From NCBI RefSeq assembly GCF_032854445.1, contig NC_088297.1, forward strand, positions 5,953,991 to 6,017,990: a DNA stretch of 64,000 nt, read 5' to 3'. Made by a program: the position numbers and the translations under genes. How positions within the stretch are numbered: the stretch's first letter is position 1; each line of letters opens with the position of its first letter. The notes under the pieces are model-generated. The model saw only the letters and a list, made by a program, of their open reading frames with translations, had not been told where the DNA came from and did not search any database. Positions 24,140 to 35,282 of the stretch are shown here, piece after piece. This DNA is from Liolophura sinensis (taxonomy: Eukaryota > Mollusca > Polyplacophora > Chitonida > Chitonidae).

Positions 24140-24395
24140 TTCCGGGGTTGCCTGTATATGCAGGAAAGGTGCGAGTCTGAAAATCCCATTACGAGTCAAA
24201 CCGGCAGTCCGCACCACCAAAACAAAAACCCCAATAAACCTAGTGCTGGAGTTATATCACGCATATCAGCACATACCACAATAACGCATGCCCACGCCAA
24301 TGGCATTCTTTTTTCCAACCACCATAACCACGCTCTTCCATAAACCAAAAAGTATCCAAAATCGAAAGTGAAACTGAAAACAGAAATTGAACTGC
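24140..24395 (-). other. Start of the Shaw intron
   Basis: Intronic sequence just downstream of the donor. The reading frame happens to stay open for 49 more codons past the splice site, so a naive ORF call overextends the exon to 24252. The extension has no K+-channel similarity. Confidence 0.75.
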
Positions 24396-24401
24396 CCTTA
24401 C
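24396..24401 (-). other. Splice donor of the Shaw exon
   Basis: On the minus strand the exon ends ACAAAG and is followed directly by GTAAGG, a strong U2-type donor. The exon is then 510 nt, a phase-0 junction after Lys170. This is where homology to Shaw stops: the next in-frame residues (VRAVQFLF...) do not resemble the start of S1. Confidence 0.88.
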
Positions 24402-24911
24402 CTTTGTTGCAGTTGATGAATAAGGCTCGTCGAATAACGCCCATATTTTGGGTCGCACCCTTTGCCAGCACGATAGTTCGCCGGATTTGTATTCCTCTTC
24501 CAGACCGAATTTCTTCATTATGTCCTCTTCGCCCGGTTTGTCCGTGTCCAGATCGAGGCGGTCTAAAATCTGCAGCACCTCTTGTGTATCTCGGAACTGG
24601 GTGTATGTCATCCAACAACATGGCTCCACCTGGTTGGAGTCTAATCCCCAGAATTCAAGCTCCTCTTCGAACAGAGGTCCACACACATCTGTTGGGTAGT
24701 GGAGTTTCCCTGTGCGGTAGTAATTGAGGATTTGAGCGAATACCCCGGGGTGCCGGTCAAAAAAGTATTCGTTAAGCACAGGGTCATAGTTCGCCAAGGC
24801 CTCGGTCAATCTCGACAGACGAGTAGCTGGAATTTTCTTCAGAGTCGCCTTGTAGGTTTCATGTCGAATCCCGCCGACATTCAGAATCACTCGGTTGTCC
24901 GCGTCATTCAT
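24402..24911 (-). CDS. Shaw: Kv3/Shaw-type voltage-gated K+ channel, first coding exon (T1 domain)
   Basis: This exon encodes the cytoplasmic N-terminal 170 residues of a Shaw (Kv3, KCNC) potassium channel subunit, which tetramerises in the plasma membrane and carries delayed-rectifier K+ current. Seen: a very short leader MNDAD, then [15 protein letters not shown] opening the T1/BTB fold (about residues 6-105), [24 protein letters not shown] (51-73), and the zinc site HX5CX20CC at H71, C77, C98 and C99. That site belongs to Shab, Shaw and Shal T1 domains and is absent from Shaker. [24 protein letters not shown] and the T1-S1 linker ending [14 protein letters not shown] are close to insect Shaw as I recall it. 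The ATG at 24911 is the first start after an in-frame TAG at 24921-24923, and G is at -3. The frame after codon 170 runs into intron. The membrane segments S1-S6 and the pore (TVGYGD) are not in the window, so the gene is partial here because of the window edge, not because it is broken. Confidence 0.95.
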
Positions 24912-25224
24912 GACGTGTTTCTATGACGCGACGACCTTCACCCTTAACCTTTGTTTTGGTAATCCTGGCCGGAGCCTCTTGTCTCTCAGCCAAATGAAAC
25001 TCAAATCACTTGCCGTGGCACAGGCATTGTGCAATCATTTTCTTGCGGGCTCGTTTTTATCTTTGCTTTTGTTATTTTCTTCTTTCTTTAGAATTCCTTC
25101 CCCTCTCTCACTCTCTATAGCACATGGTATTAGAACGTGTGACGCCACCAGCAATAAAGTAAGGGTATTCAGTACTGACCATCCGCTGTGTGGTATGTTG
25201 TCATGTACCAGGCATCACTGGTGA
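24912..25224 (-). other. Probable 5' UTR or leader upstream of the Shaw start codon
   Basis: The minus strand upstream of the ATG carries an in-frame stop (24921-24923) and no pyrimidine-tract-plus-AG acceptor next to the start. The transcript therefore probably continues some distance as untranslated exon. No TATA box or other core promoter element could be placed with confidence, so the transcription start is unknown. Confidence 0.4.
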
Positions 25225-25860
25225 TTACCCGACTGCCGTCAGAAACAGGAAATGCACTTGTCGTCTGCTCTAATGAAATTTTCTAAGAGGTAATCTCCCG
25301 GGGCTGCAGACAAGGTTCTTGGGCTTGCTGTGGCTACCTCCAATGCGTTAATACAACATGCTAGTCAGCGGGTTTCTGACTGGAATCGACCTTAGCAGAT
25401 GTGAAAGACTTTGGTGCACGGGAAGTTTGTTCTGCAGATAAAACGATCGCTCCTGACTGGTCGCTACTCACGGCCTAGACCTGGCTGAAGGCCGCAGCAC
25501 GCCGACACTTGATACGCCATGTCTATTGCTGCCCGTCCATGCTGTCATCCTGTCAGGCAGAAAGGAGAGCAAGAAAAACAAAAATCAATAGAAATTCATT
25601 TAGAACAAGTCCAATAATGGTGAAAAGACGACATGCATTCAGAACTGGATAGTGCTGCATTTAGCGCGCCCTAGTCTACAGGTTGCGTTTACAGAGTGCA
25701 GGCCTATGTCACTAGTCCAGAACTAGATGAGATCGTCGACGGGCTTAATGCCCTTACCTCGCCTGTCCTATACCTGTATAGGAACTGTTGGATCTATAAT
25801 CAAAAAATCGCTCAATGAGTATAGTATAGTAGTATAATCCAGAACCCGCACTCAGTGCCT
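25225..25860. other. Unique DNA, upstream flank of Shaw
   Basis: No gene or repeat recognised. It could contain the Shaw promoter or untranslated exons, but no core element can be singled out. Confidence 0.4.
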
Positions 25861-26018
25861 TTACTTATTTATTTCTTGATTGGTGTTCTACGCCGCCCTC
25901 AAGAATACTTCATTTATACGACGGAGGCCAGTATCACTGTGGCAAAATCGGACACCCACGACCATCCGCAAATTGCTGACAGACCTTCCCACGTAAGGCC
26001 GGAGAGGAAGCCAGCATG
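25861..26018 (-). repeat. SINE A-type, partial
   Basis: On the minus strand: CATGCTGGCTTCCTCTCCGG, CCTTACGTGGGAAGGTCTGT, a shortened middle (the CCCGGGCTCTGCCCGG block is lost), CCTCCGTCGTATAAATGAAG, TTCTTGAGGGCGGCGTAGAA, then a T-rich end on the plus strand. It lacks the head. Confidence 0.88.
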
Positions 26019-28555
26019 TCTGTTGTTTTGTGAGAATGACAGGAATCTGATTTAAATCTGGAATCAGATTCAACTTTATTTACTCAGGTGTCGGCCTGAA
26101 ATTTGTGAAATAGACTGTACAGTGACCCAAACGACCTTTTTCAGCTCCATTACTATTAATGTTCACTGACTCCCGTAATGAAGCAATACTTAAAGATCAG
26201 AATCTAGCCATGCAGAAAGTACAAGGCTGTGAGATTTGTCAAGTACTGTGTATATAGAACATGACTCAAACTTGAACTTCAGGTCCCTTGCTTACAAAGA
26301 AGTCTCACTTTCTTCAGGAAATGTTAGCGCTGGAGAACAACAGCGGTCTAAGCCATAATGGTTTGAACATGGCGACCTACTACTAATGCATTCAATTCGA
26401 TCCCGAGTCTACACTGCGCGGAAATAGGGATCCCAACTCGCTACAACATGTATGCAGCAGATATTGGTTTGTCGTCGTGACCAGCTCAATGCTAATTCGC
26501 ATGTCCTACTTAAAATCGACAAAATGTGAAGTCTCCAGTGCAAAAAGGCTGCCAGTGTGAAGCTATTATCTGCGCAATGACGCAATTGGTTTGGTCTCCC
26601 ACATCAAAGCGGTTCCAGGGCTGCTGGATGCATGCGGCGTCTGAACCTTTGATATTCACAATTTAAACGGGGCTGGCCTTAGGCATCGGGCTCGACATTG
26701 GCTATTCAATAAAGCCAAGAAATACGGAGATAAAATGAGTTAATGAATGGATCTCTCTAGCACGGCACACGGTCGGACTGTCCACGTGTAAATGTCAAAC
26801 TGTAGCTGAACGATCATCAGCCCCTGGGCCGACTACCGGTCTGCCGTTGAACGGACCGAGATCTAAATGCGTGGCTGAAGAAGATGTCTCTCTGATAACG
26901 AAATTCGCAGATTTCACCACATGCAAGGAATGAGCGATTTTGGACGTTTGGTGCAGATTACGACTTTGATCACTGGTCAAGGGGAAAGTCTTGATTTCGG
27001 GAAGGTGTGGTCATCGATTGCCATGGCGGGGATATTGTGCAAAACTCATCGGGATCAGTGAGGTAATATCCTGCTTACATCATTCTGTAGTTTCACCGGG
27101 AACTTCTGGGACAATTGGGTGAGAGGTTAGACAGTAGACATCTACAATGGACCCAGAATACCTATACCAACCAGGCAGGCATCGCCTAGAACAATGAGCT
27201 CTTCCAAGGCTGGCTCGCATCGATTTTTATCCATCCCCACGTTCAACCGCGTCGAAATAAGACATCCAGGCAATCCAGTTTCCCTTCAAGCTCGGAGTTA
27301 CTAGCAAGAATAGAAGTAAACTCTGTGGGATTCAGGGTCGAGCAGCCAAATGTAGACTGGATAGATTCTCAGCCAACGCCATACATAAATAATCATTCCT
27401 GACATTCCATTATACGCTTTATATTCAGTCGCATGCATGAACGTATTTCAGAACGAGAGGCACTTTGTCTTAAATATTGAACAATTTGGACAAGTAAAGA
27501 ATGACAGGACAGTTTTATTTATTATAAAAATCATCAGCGGACAAAAACGACGGCGAAGAAAAGGCGAATAAAAAAGATTGGGAATTTTAATGTAAAGGTC
27601 GCGGCGCGATTAATATTGTAGGCTTATCACGCCTTTATGTTCGGGGATTCACCATTTTCGGTTAGCAGATTCCATCCACGACCAACATCTCTCCTAAAAG
27701 GTTTTAACTGTATTGAACTCTAAGTTAATCGCAGGCGGGAAATTTAATATGGACATTGCCATCATATGACAGAAATACTGATGATGTGCTGTAAATTAGC
27801 CATGATTGTTATTTATTTATTTAATGATTTATTGATTTATTTATGTGACTAGTAATTAAGGGAGTGCTTCAGAATAGTTTGTTGATTTAATCTGCGATCA
27901 CCCATGAAATCACCACACGTCATCAAATCGTGGCATTGAGGCCATTTATACGTAACTTAATTGCTTGTTTCTCGAGTGCCTCCTTTAAGAATATTTTTAT
28001 GGCCTATTATTAAACACGTGCTAATTATCGATCCCTTTAGGAAAAAAACTGTTTTATCTGCAAGAAGCAGCCGTTGCAAATATTCAAGTCAATAATCTGA
28101 AGATCAGCAGTATATTTTGTCCTTTTTATTATTCATTCATTTTGTTTTCCAAGTCAAGTTTACAAAAAATATATTTTGAGCGTAATATGTATAATACAGA
28201 ATTGATATCTATCGCATGTAACATTTGTTGTTTTGTTATCGAAAAAAAGGCATTAGAAACAAACAATCAATTAAGAGTGTACCGGAGCCAACGGGCGGCT
28301 TATTTGAACAGCTAAATGGCTCGTAATCTTCAGTGATCAGATTGTTGCGGCGAGCCATCTGTTCATTCCAAATGCAAGGTGTATGTAAAGTGTGACAGGG
28401 ATTCTGCATAATGTACACAGATTTTTTGTAGACCGGTTTTTCTCGAAAACATATCCAAAACATTGACTCGTGGACTAGTAGTTACCAGGGATTGGTCCGT
28501 TTGCATGTAAACGATCATGTTTTAATGTATAAATCTAAATGTTTTACTCTCTATG
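26019..28555. other. Unique DNA, nothing recognised
   Basis: No gene-like frames above about 75 codons. A TTTATTTATTTA-rich patch at 27808-27845 resembles a SINE tail but no body adjoins it. Confidence 0.5.
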
Positions 28556-29000
28556 AGTTAGTCTTTTATACTACATCAAATGTGATGACAACACAGCCTT
28601 TTCAGTAATGCTAGACTAGTGACGTCTAACAAATTGCATTCAACATCTCTAAATTTGCTTTCACCGCAATTCCCCTTAAGCCATGGTGCTATAGCGGGTG
28701 TACAAGTTGCTACATTTTAAGAATTTACAGGAGGTGTTAGAAGCAAATTCAAAAACAGAGGTAAACTGACACGAGTCCGTCTTTCACGGGTTACGTGTGA
28801 ACATTTGGCAACTATCACGCTCCTTGGTGTTTTAACCGACAGGAGGCCGTATTTCACGGGTTACGTGTGAACATTTGGCAACTATCACGCTCCTTGGTGT
28901 TTTAACCGACAGGAGGCCGTATTTCACCGGTTACACGAGACCCTTGCCCAACTATCACAGTGTTGTCGTTGATGTGGTTTACTCTCTGTGCCGTACTCTT
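28556..29000 (+). repeat. Rep-1 repeat, near full length, with duplicated end
   Basis: Order of shared blocks: CAAATGTGATGACAACACAG, TTAAGCCATGGTGCTA, GGTGT, AGAGGTAAACTGAC, GGCCGTATTTCACGGGTTAC, TTTGGCAACTATCAC, TTTACTCTCTGTGCCGTAC. The segment from GGCCGTATTTCAC is tandemly duplicated: two 70-bp units (28775-28844, 28845-28914) followed by a third that continues into the end of the element. Confidence 0.85.
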
Positions 29001-29004
29001 GTAA

Positions 29005-30035
29005 GTTGTATTTAATCCATATCTACAGAGACAGTCAAAGGCTTGGTGTAACTCGCATGGACAGATATTGCTTTTAATTTCCATGGAAAGTCCATAGCAC
29101 ATACTTTCGGCATGTTGAGGTCAAGGTCGTACAAATACAAGTCGTCCTCATGTCAACATACTGCACACTCAATCATAAAACAACACGTTGCTGTCACGTG
29201 ACCTCAAATACATCAATCTAAACACGCGCAAATTCGAAACTAAACACGAATTCTTCTCTTTTCACCAAGCGATCCATCAGCTTTTAGTTGTACACAGGGG
29301 AGATGATTGATTCGATTTGACTGGCTAGTGACTAAAGCCTTATAGGGATGGAACCAACGAGTCCAGTGTAAAACCATACGACCTTGGCAACAAACGTACA
29401 AACCTTCCTAAATATGACGTATAGGTTGTCACCCACACAACGCGCTCAACGCGTATATCATATTTATTAGATGGAAGGCCAGTGGCCTCAGCAAACTTCG
29501 TGTAAGACTTCGTAGCAGGCTTATACAAGATCAGTTGACCGTTCTATGCACAGATCGAAATGAAGCCAATGAGATGTCGAAGATTTCTTGTTCAAGACTA
29601 CATATGGATTTTTTACACCGTGTTTATGACAGAGCATTATTACTTTAGACATATGTAGACGAGCTTTTTACTTTGAAGGCTGTTTCATCGGTAGGTCCTT
29701 AACTCGGCTGACGAATTAGGGGAGGGTCAGATGACTGATGGGGAGGGGGAATAGGTGGTTTAGTCTGGAACACCTGTTTGTCAGGCAGGCTATCGTGCTT
29801 ACATCTGGTATGAGTCATTCGCTAGCTGGTGTTTAACACGGTTCCGTTACATTGCACCCAACACCCCTGCCTTGTACGACTTACATCCTCAGTTAACAAG
29901 AAGCAAGCGAGCCCCTTAGCTGTTAAATTAAGAAGTGGGAGATTTGAAGCAAAAGGTATGCGGACTGGTTGATGTCAGCAGGAGAGCTATTGTGGAAGAG
30001 GATACACAAGGGTTGAATTGAAGGAGTAAGAGAGC
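29005..30035. other. Unique DNA, nothing recognised
   Basis: Short frames only. Degenerate phrases near 29940-30040 lead into the array that follows. Confidence 0.45.
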
Positions 30036-30039
30036 CATT

Positions 30040-30570
30040 GTGGAACTGGGTCAACCAACATGATACAGAATCAAGGAAAAAATATTTAATCAAGCAAGAC
30101 GACACTGCGTCAACCAGTAAAATTCTGTGTCATCTAAGAGAATGAGAGGTCCACCAGTATAATACAGTTATCCAAGACAATACTGGCTACGCCAATACAA
30201 CATTGATTCAACCAGTAAAATAGAGGGACATTCAAAAAAAATACTAGGTCAACCAGCATAATATTGGGTCAGCTAAGATAAAACTAGGCCAGCCAGCATA
30301 ATACTGGGTCAGAAGTGGCAACCTTGGTCCGACTATGGCAACACCAAGTCGACCAATAAATTACTGGATCAAACTAAACATCACTTGGTCAACAATACAA
30401 TACTGGGTCCGCCCAAACAGAACTAGGTCAACCAGTACAATTCTGGACCAGCTAAGATAAAAACTAGGTCAACCAGTAAAATGCTGGATCAGCTAAGACA
30501 AAACTAGGTCAACCATTACAATATTGAGCCAGCTACTACAATCCTTTGTTAATCAATATAAAGTCATGTT
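30040..30570 (+). repeat. Degenerate tandem repeat, about 20-bp unit in 40-bp pairs
   Basis: Alternating phrases ACTAGGTCAACCAGTAAAAT and GCTGGATCAGCTAAGACAAA form imperfect 40-bp pairs, roughly a dozen. Indels disrupt any frame. Confidence 0.8.
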
Positions 30571-30574
30571 CAAC

Positions 30575-31859
30575 CAACATCAAATTGAGTCGCGTGACTC
30601 AACCATTACACGAGCAAACCAGCAACTTATGGAGTTTCGACAGTTTGGAAAGTCTTTGAGCTAAACTGGAGTTACCCATTGATTTTTGTGCGTTTTAGCA
30701 GTGAGAAGCACCCCTTCTACTGACGTGGGACTCTACTCGTAGCATTTGAGGACGCAATTTTACTTCCAGCTTTTCCCTCTATTTCAAGAAAACTCTTGAA
30801 TAATACTTCCGTATTAGGTCGTTTTGCGACAGAATAGGCACAAGATACCCAACTGGTTTATCATTGTTGATGAGGTAACTCTTCACAGGTCGGCAACTAT
30901 AAAATAAACTGTTTTCGTTACAAAAGAATCGTTAGTGAAGTAAAGTGCAATTGTGTCTGCCAGGCTGGTATAATGATTAGTACAAGTGTGAATAGTGAGG
31001 GAAGGGGACAAGTAGGGGGGTGGGGGGCGAGGGAGGAAGGTGGGGGAGGGTACAGATCGTGAGGGTGAAGACGACCATTTCTCGCATACATGTACTCTAA
31101 CTTCTATCTTCCTCACCCCCAACAGAACTCCCCCCGTTTCCACCTACCCCAACCTCCCCTTCCATATGGTTGATAAGCGAGCCGTCTTATCACGGTCCCA
31201 CAAGGTCCATCAGAGCCTCATCAGAAGGAAAGACAAGCTATTTTGTAGATATTACCGCCAGGGAAAGGTTTCTTAGCGGGATGCTTACACTGCCAGAGCG
31301 TGTGGACTTGAAGACTTACACAGAAACACGTGTACTCTCTTTACAACCCGTAGGGAAGCCTCCGAGGGGAGGAGGGGGATGTGTGTGTAGCGGGGGAAGG
31401 GAGGGAGGTAAGGAGTGTGGGTTGCTCAGAGGTTTGATGGTTCATCTCCAGGTAACGAGATGCAGAGCGCCATCCGGGCAGTATCACAGCTAACCGCCGA
31501 CAAGTTGGTATCAGCCGTATGATAGCCCAGAGCAACACACCGCTTCTCCCGACGGACTTCTCGCCCAAGCTGGGATGTTCCGCTGGCTAGCGCTACATTC
31601 GGCATCCGACACTCCAGCCAACATAAACAAAGAGAACGTGAAATGTGTCCGTATGTTTTTTTCAACTTGAATATTAATGAGAACAAGAGAAAAATACACA
31701 GTTCCATAAAATAGGGTCTCACTGAATCCATGACAACTGATGTATATACGACAGTGAAATTGATCAGTCTGATGGACAGGAAACATCACTACATGAAAGC
31801 GTCGAGTGAATATTACTGAAGGATAACACGACTGAAACCCAAGAACCTCATACCAACAC
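30575..31859. other. Unique DNA with G-rich, quadruplex-prone tracts
   Basis: The plus strand has two G-rich tracts: about 31013-31058 (runs of six, six, three and five G with short loops) and about 31355-31410 (runs of four, five, five, three and three G). Open frames here (up to 107 codons) overlap on both strands and are unrecognised. Confidence 0.5.
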
Positions 31860-32054
31860 GAAGTTCAAGTACAGCTCATGCTGGCTTTCCGACCCTATAT
31901 GGAAAGGACTTACAGCAACCTGCGGATGGCCGTACGTTTCCCCCAGGCTCTACCCGGTTTCCTCCCACCAGAATGCTAGCCTCCGTCGTATAAGTCAAAA
32001 ATTCTTAAGTACGGGGTAAAACTCCAAGCAAATAAATAAATAAATAAATGAATA
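31860..32054 (+). repeat. SINE A-type, head truncated
   Basis: Starts at the B-box-like AGTTCAAGTACAGCTCATGC, keeps the body (CCCCCAGGCTCTACCCGG), CCTCCGTCGTATAAGTCAAA, TTCTTAAGTACGGGGTAAAA, and ends in five or more AAAT units. It is diverged by scattered substitutions. Confidence 0.92.
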
Positions 32055-32560
32055 ACAGAACTGGAATAGCTCTTGTAGAAAAAGAGTAAATACCATCAGC
32101 ATGTGAACAGCCCATGATCAAAACGACATAAACAATACTAACATATACTCGACCAATAATGCACCACAGAAATCAGAGATCACTGAGTACTTTTTGAAAA
32201 ATATTTAGCGATAGTTCTCATTACATCCAAAGCGATATTTCAGCAAGCATATTCCATTTCGGTGCAAACGTGGAAATGTTTCGCCATATTCCACAACCAA
32301 TGTTAATTTTGTATTTCACAGGAATAAAAGTTCCACCATGCCCGTCAATGGAAGGATTGAACTTCTCACACACTATGCGTCGCACGTCCATGGCAACATG
32401 GAAATGTTTGGGAATATGGCGGAAAATTCTGCCACTAACAATGTTCATTTTCTTATTTCCTGTTGAGTAAAATTGCACTTTTACGGGGAGGAATTAGATG
32501 TTTTCACATTAAAAATCATAAAACTTATGTTTTACAAGTCACTAGAATGAATGAAGGCTT
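32055..32560. other. Unique DNA with an inverted YY1-like pair
   Basis: CGCCATATTCC at 32282-32292 is exactly complementary to GGAATATGGCG at 32411-32421, and both match the YY1 core CGCCATNTT. Similar TGGAAATGTTT phrases precede both sites. Overlapping 66-85 codon frames on the two strands are probably chance. Confidence 0.4.
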
Positions 32561-32564
32561 GGTG

Positions 32565-32880
32565 TTAGCGTCATACTTAACAATTTGTCAGTCATATGAT
32601 GACGAGGAATCATAAAGTGAGTAAGTGCTCGGGGTTTAATGTCGTGCTTAATTTTTCAGTTTATCTAGTGCTGCTTCACTAAGATGACTTACCGAAGACA
32701 AGCAAGACGCCCCGCTCGAGCCACTATGCTGATAAGGGTCAAGAAGTCGTTGCACTATCCCCTTATTGCTTAACGTTAAGCCAGGAAGGTACAACTTCCT
32801 CTTTTAAGATCTTAGGTGTGACCCAACCAAGGAATGACCCCGAATGTATCGCTACCAACTGTGCTATCGGGGCCGGTAGG
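32565..32880 (-). repeat. SINE B-type, near full length, plus an adjoining 3' fragment
   Basis: Minus-strand order: CCGGCCCCGATAGCACAGTT head, GGTTGGGTCACACCTAAGAT, AGGAAGTTGTACCTTCC, GGGGATAGTGCAACGACTTC, CTCGAGCGGGGCGTCTTGC, TTAAACCCCGAGCACTTACT tail. A second short B-type 3' piece (32565-32611: GATTCC, CGTCATCATATGACTG, TTAAGTATGACG) abuts the tail in the same orientation. The 106-codon minus frame at 32763-33083 is partly SINE sequence. Confidence 0.85.
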
Positions 32881-33315
32881 AGAAATAATTTGGTGTGCGT
32901 ACATACACTGCATCTTGTTGTGCCAGGGCAAGCCCATACCGCCAAAGCGCTGCCGCCACTAAAGTAACATGTCCAAGACACTAGACATGACACCCCATCC
33001 AGCCACATTATACCTGCACAGGGCCAAAAAGTTATGTTTTCTTGCTCTAACATCTCAGTGCCGAGAGCCAAGAGAGGCAGCAATGAGTACCATTTTTATC
33101 ACTTTGGCATGACCCGATCGGGACAAATCACTAGAGTATAAAAACACTCACTCCAGAGCACAAGACAAAGGAGTGAGATTGTTAACCAGAAACGTGCAAA
33201 TGGATTTGTAACAAGCTATATAAGGATATCAAGATTGTCAAATGGATTCAGATGGCTGGGCAGGGTTTCATTAGAGGGTCTACTAGCTGGTTTCGTTCGA
33301 TTGTGGATCGATATC
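32881..33315. other. Unique DNA
   Basis: No gene recognised. The left part is covered by a frame that runs out of the SINE. Confidence 0.45.
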
Positions 33316-33319
33316 AATG

Positions 33320-34500
33320 CTCGTAAATGAAGATCTGTTTATGCTACTTCGATTGTGTGTACATCACTGAATGTCAACGTATGTCAAGACGCCTTTATGC
33401 TAGGTCGACTAAGTGTGTACGTCACTGAATGCCGATGTCAGTGAAGACGCCTTTATTCTACGTCGGTTAAGCGTGTACGTCACTGAATGCCGATGTCAGT
33501 GAAGACGCCATTATGCTACGTCGACTAAGCGTGTACGTCACTAAATGCCGATGTCAGTGAAGACGCCTTTATGCTACGTCGGTTCAGCGTGTACGTCACT
33601 GAATGCCGATGTCAGTGAAGACGCCTTTATGCTACGTCGGTTAAGCGTGTACGTCACTGAATGCCGATGTCAGTGAAGACGCCTTTATGCTACGTCGACT
33701 AAGTGTGTACGTCACTGAATGCCGATATTAGTGAAGACGCCTTTACGCTACGACGACTAAAGTATGTATGTCACTGAATGCCGATGTCAGTGAAGACGCC
33801 TTTATGCTACGTCGACTGAGTGTGTAGATCACTAAATGTCGATGTGAGCGAAGACGCCTTTATGCTACGTCGATTAAGTGTCTACTTCACTAAATGTTGA
33901 CGACGTTAAAGGCAACTTTATGCTATGTCGACTGAGTGTGTAGATCACTAAATGTCGATGTGAGCGAAGACGCCTTTATGCTACGTCGATTAAGTGTCTA
34001 CTTTACTAAATGTCGACGTCGGTAAAGACAACTTTATGCTTCGTCGACTGAGTGTGTAGATCACTAAATGTCGATGTGAGCGAAGACGCCTTTATGCTAC
34101 GTCGATTAAGTGTCTACTTCACTAAATGTCGACGTCGGTAAAGGCAACTTTATGCTACGTCGACTGAGTGTGTAGATCACTAAATGTCGATGTTAGTGAA
34201 GACGCCTTTATGCTACGTCGATTAAGTGTCTACTTCACTAAATGTCGACGTCGGTAAAAACAACTTTATGCTACGTCGACTGAGTGTGTAGATCACTAAA
34301 TGTCGATGTTAGTGAAGACGCCTTTATGCTACGTCGATTAAGTGTCTACTTCACTAAATGTCGACGTCGGTAAAGACAACTTTATGCTACGTCGACTGAG
34401 TGTGTAGATCACTAAATTTCGATGTCATTGAAGACGCCTTTATGCTATGTCGTCTGAGTGCGTGCGTCACTTAATGCTTATGAAGACATATTTATTCCAC
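33320..34500 (+). repeat. Tandem array, 58-bp unit changing to a 117-bp dimer, about 20 monomers
   Basis: The monomer is GCCTTTATGCTACGTCGACT, AAGTGTGTACGTCACTGAAT, GCCGATGTCAGTGAAGAC. From about 33800 the array becomes a dimer in which one half reads CGATTAAGTGTCTACTTCAC, TAAATGTCGACGTCGGTAAA and the other CGACTGAGTGTGTAGATCAC. The dimer occurs about five times. The array is CpG-rich for this window and every unit carries TACGTCG. Confidence 0.93.
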
Positions 34501-34922
34501 GTTTTCTGTGATGTGTAGTAAGTCGACAATTTGTTTTGCGTCGACTGACGACACATCACAGATCTGATATGGAAACTGACGTATCAAGATGGCACGAACA
34601 ACGCTTCCGTAGAGTATTATAGAGCCTGTTTCCTGCGTACACTCCGTGTCTGAAAACCGATCAATACTGCCAGCCTGGTGGTAAATGAATACCTACATGC
34701 CAGCGGGGAGAGGACAGCCTATGGCAGGTTAGCGCTTCATGCACCGTGCCGGAGAGCCAGGGCCCAAGACACAGGACTGGATGACAAGACTGGCTAGCGG
34801 GGCGGGTCCATAATACGCACTTTTGCAGGCCTGTCACGCATGAGACCGGAAGTCCGCGAGTAGGCACTCTACGGTTTGCGATCGAAGGGTTCAGACTCCT
34901 TCACGGCAGGCCCGGGATCTGA
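34500..34922. other. GC-richer unique DNA, no gene
   Basis: Between the 58-bp array and the inverted duplication. A 68-codon minus frame (34661-34867) has no recognisable family. Confidence 0.4.
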
Positions 34923-35282
34923 AAGGTCGACATAAATCACACCTGATTGGCTGAAAAAGATGAGAAGCAGCGCGCTGCTTTGACCTTTCAACGCTCCTTC
35001 ATTGGGTCATGTTTGGTGACGTCATATTTACGTCGCAGCCACGAGAAAACGGAGACTTGGCCGGCCTTTGTAGAAAAGGAATTTTTGATTTATGCGGAGA
35101 GCAGTCAAAGTTGATCGCGACTGCATCCCTTAATTGTGTCAATATCTCGAAAAATTGCATTTAGTTCTATTCGAAGCAATTTTACAACCAGGTTTCCTCC
35201 CACCATAATGCTGGCCGCCGTCGTATAAGTGAAACAGTCTTGAGTACGGCGTAAAACACCTATCAAATAAATAAATAAATAA
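34923..35282 (+). repeat. Left copy of a 360-bp inverted duplication
   Basis: Starts AAGGTCGACATAAATCACAC and runs to the (AAAT)n tail of a truncated A-type SINE (35191-35282). Its reverse complement is found at 39716-40076. The first about 265 bp differ at roughly five positions between the copies, while the SINE part differs at roughly ten positions in 80. The unique part holds ATTGG boxes (CTGATTGGCTG, CATTGGGTC) and a CRE TGACGTCA at 35017-35024, so it looks promoter-like. Confidence 0.93.
35191..35282 (+). repeat. SINE A-type, strongly 5'-truncated, with 12-bp target-site duplication
   Basis: Contains only GGTTTCCTCCCACCATAATG, CTGGCCGCCGTCGTATAAGT, the tail core and AAAT units. It is flanked by a perfect ATTTTACAACCA direct repeat at 35179-35190 and 35283-35294, so this is a true insertion site. 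Confidence 0.93.

Noticed and set aside
24252-24401. Extension of the Shaw exon through the open frame to 24252
   Set aside because: Similarity to Shaw ends exactly at a GTAAGG donor. The extra 49 codons are read-through intron.
27808-27845. TTTATTTA-rich patch as a SINE tail
   Set aside because: No SINE body is attached on either side, so it is only a low-complexity patch.
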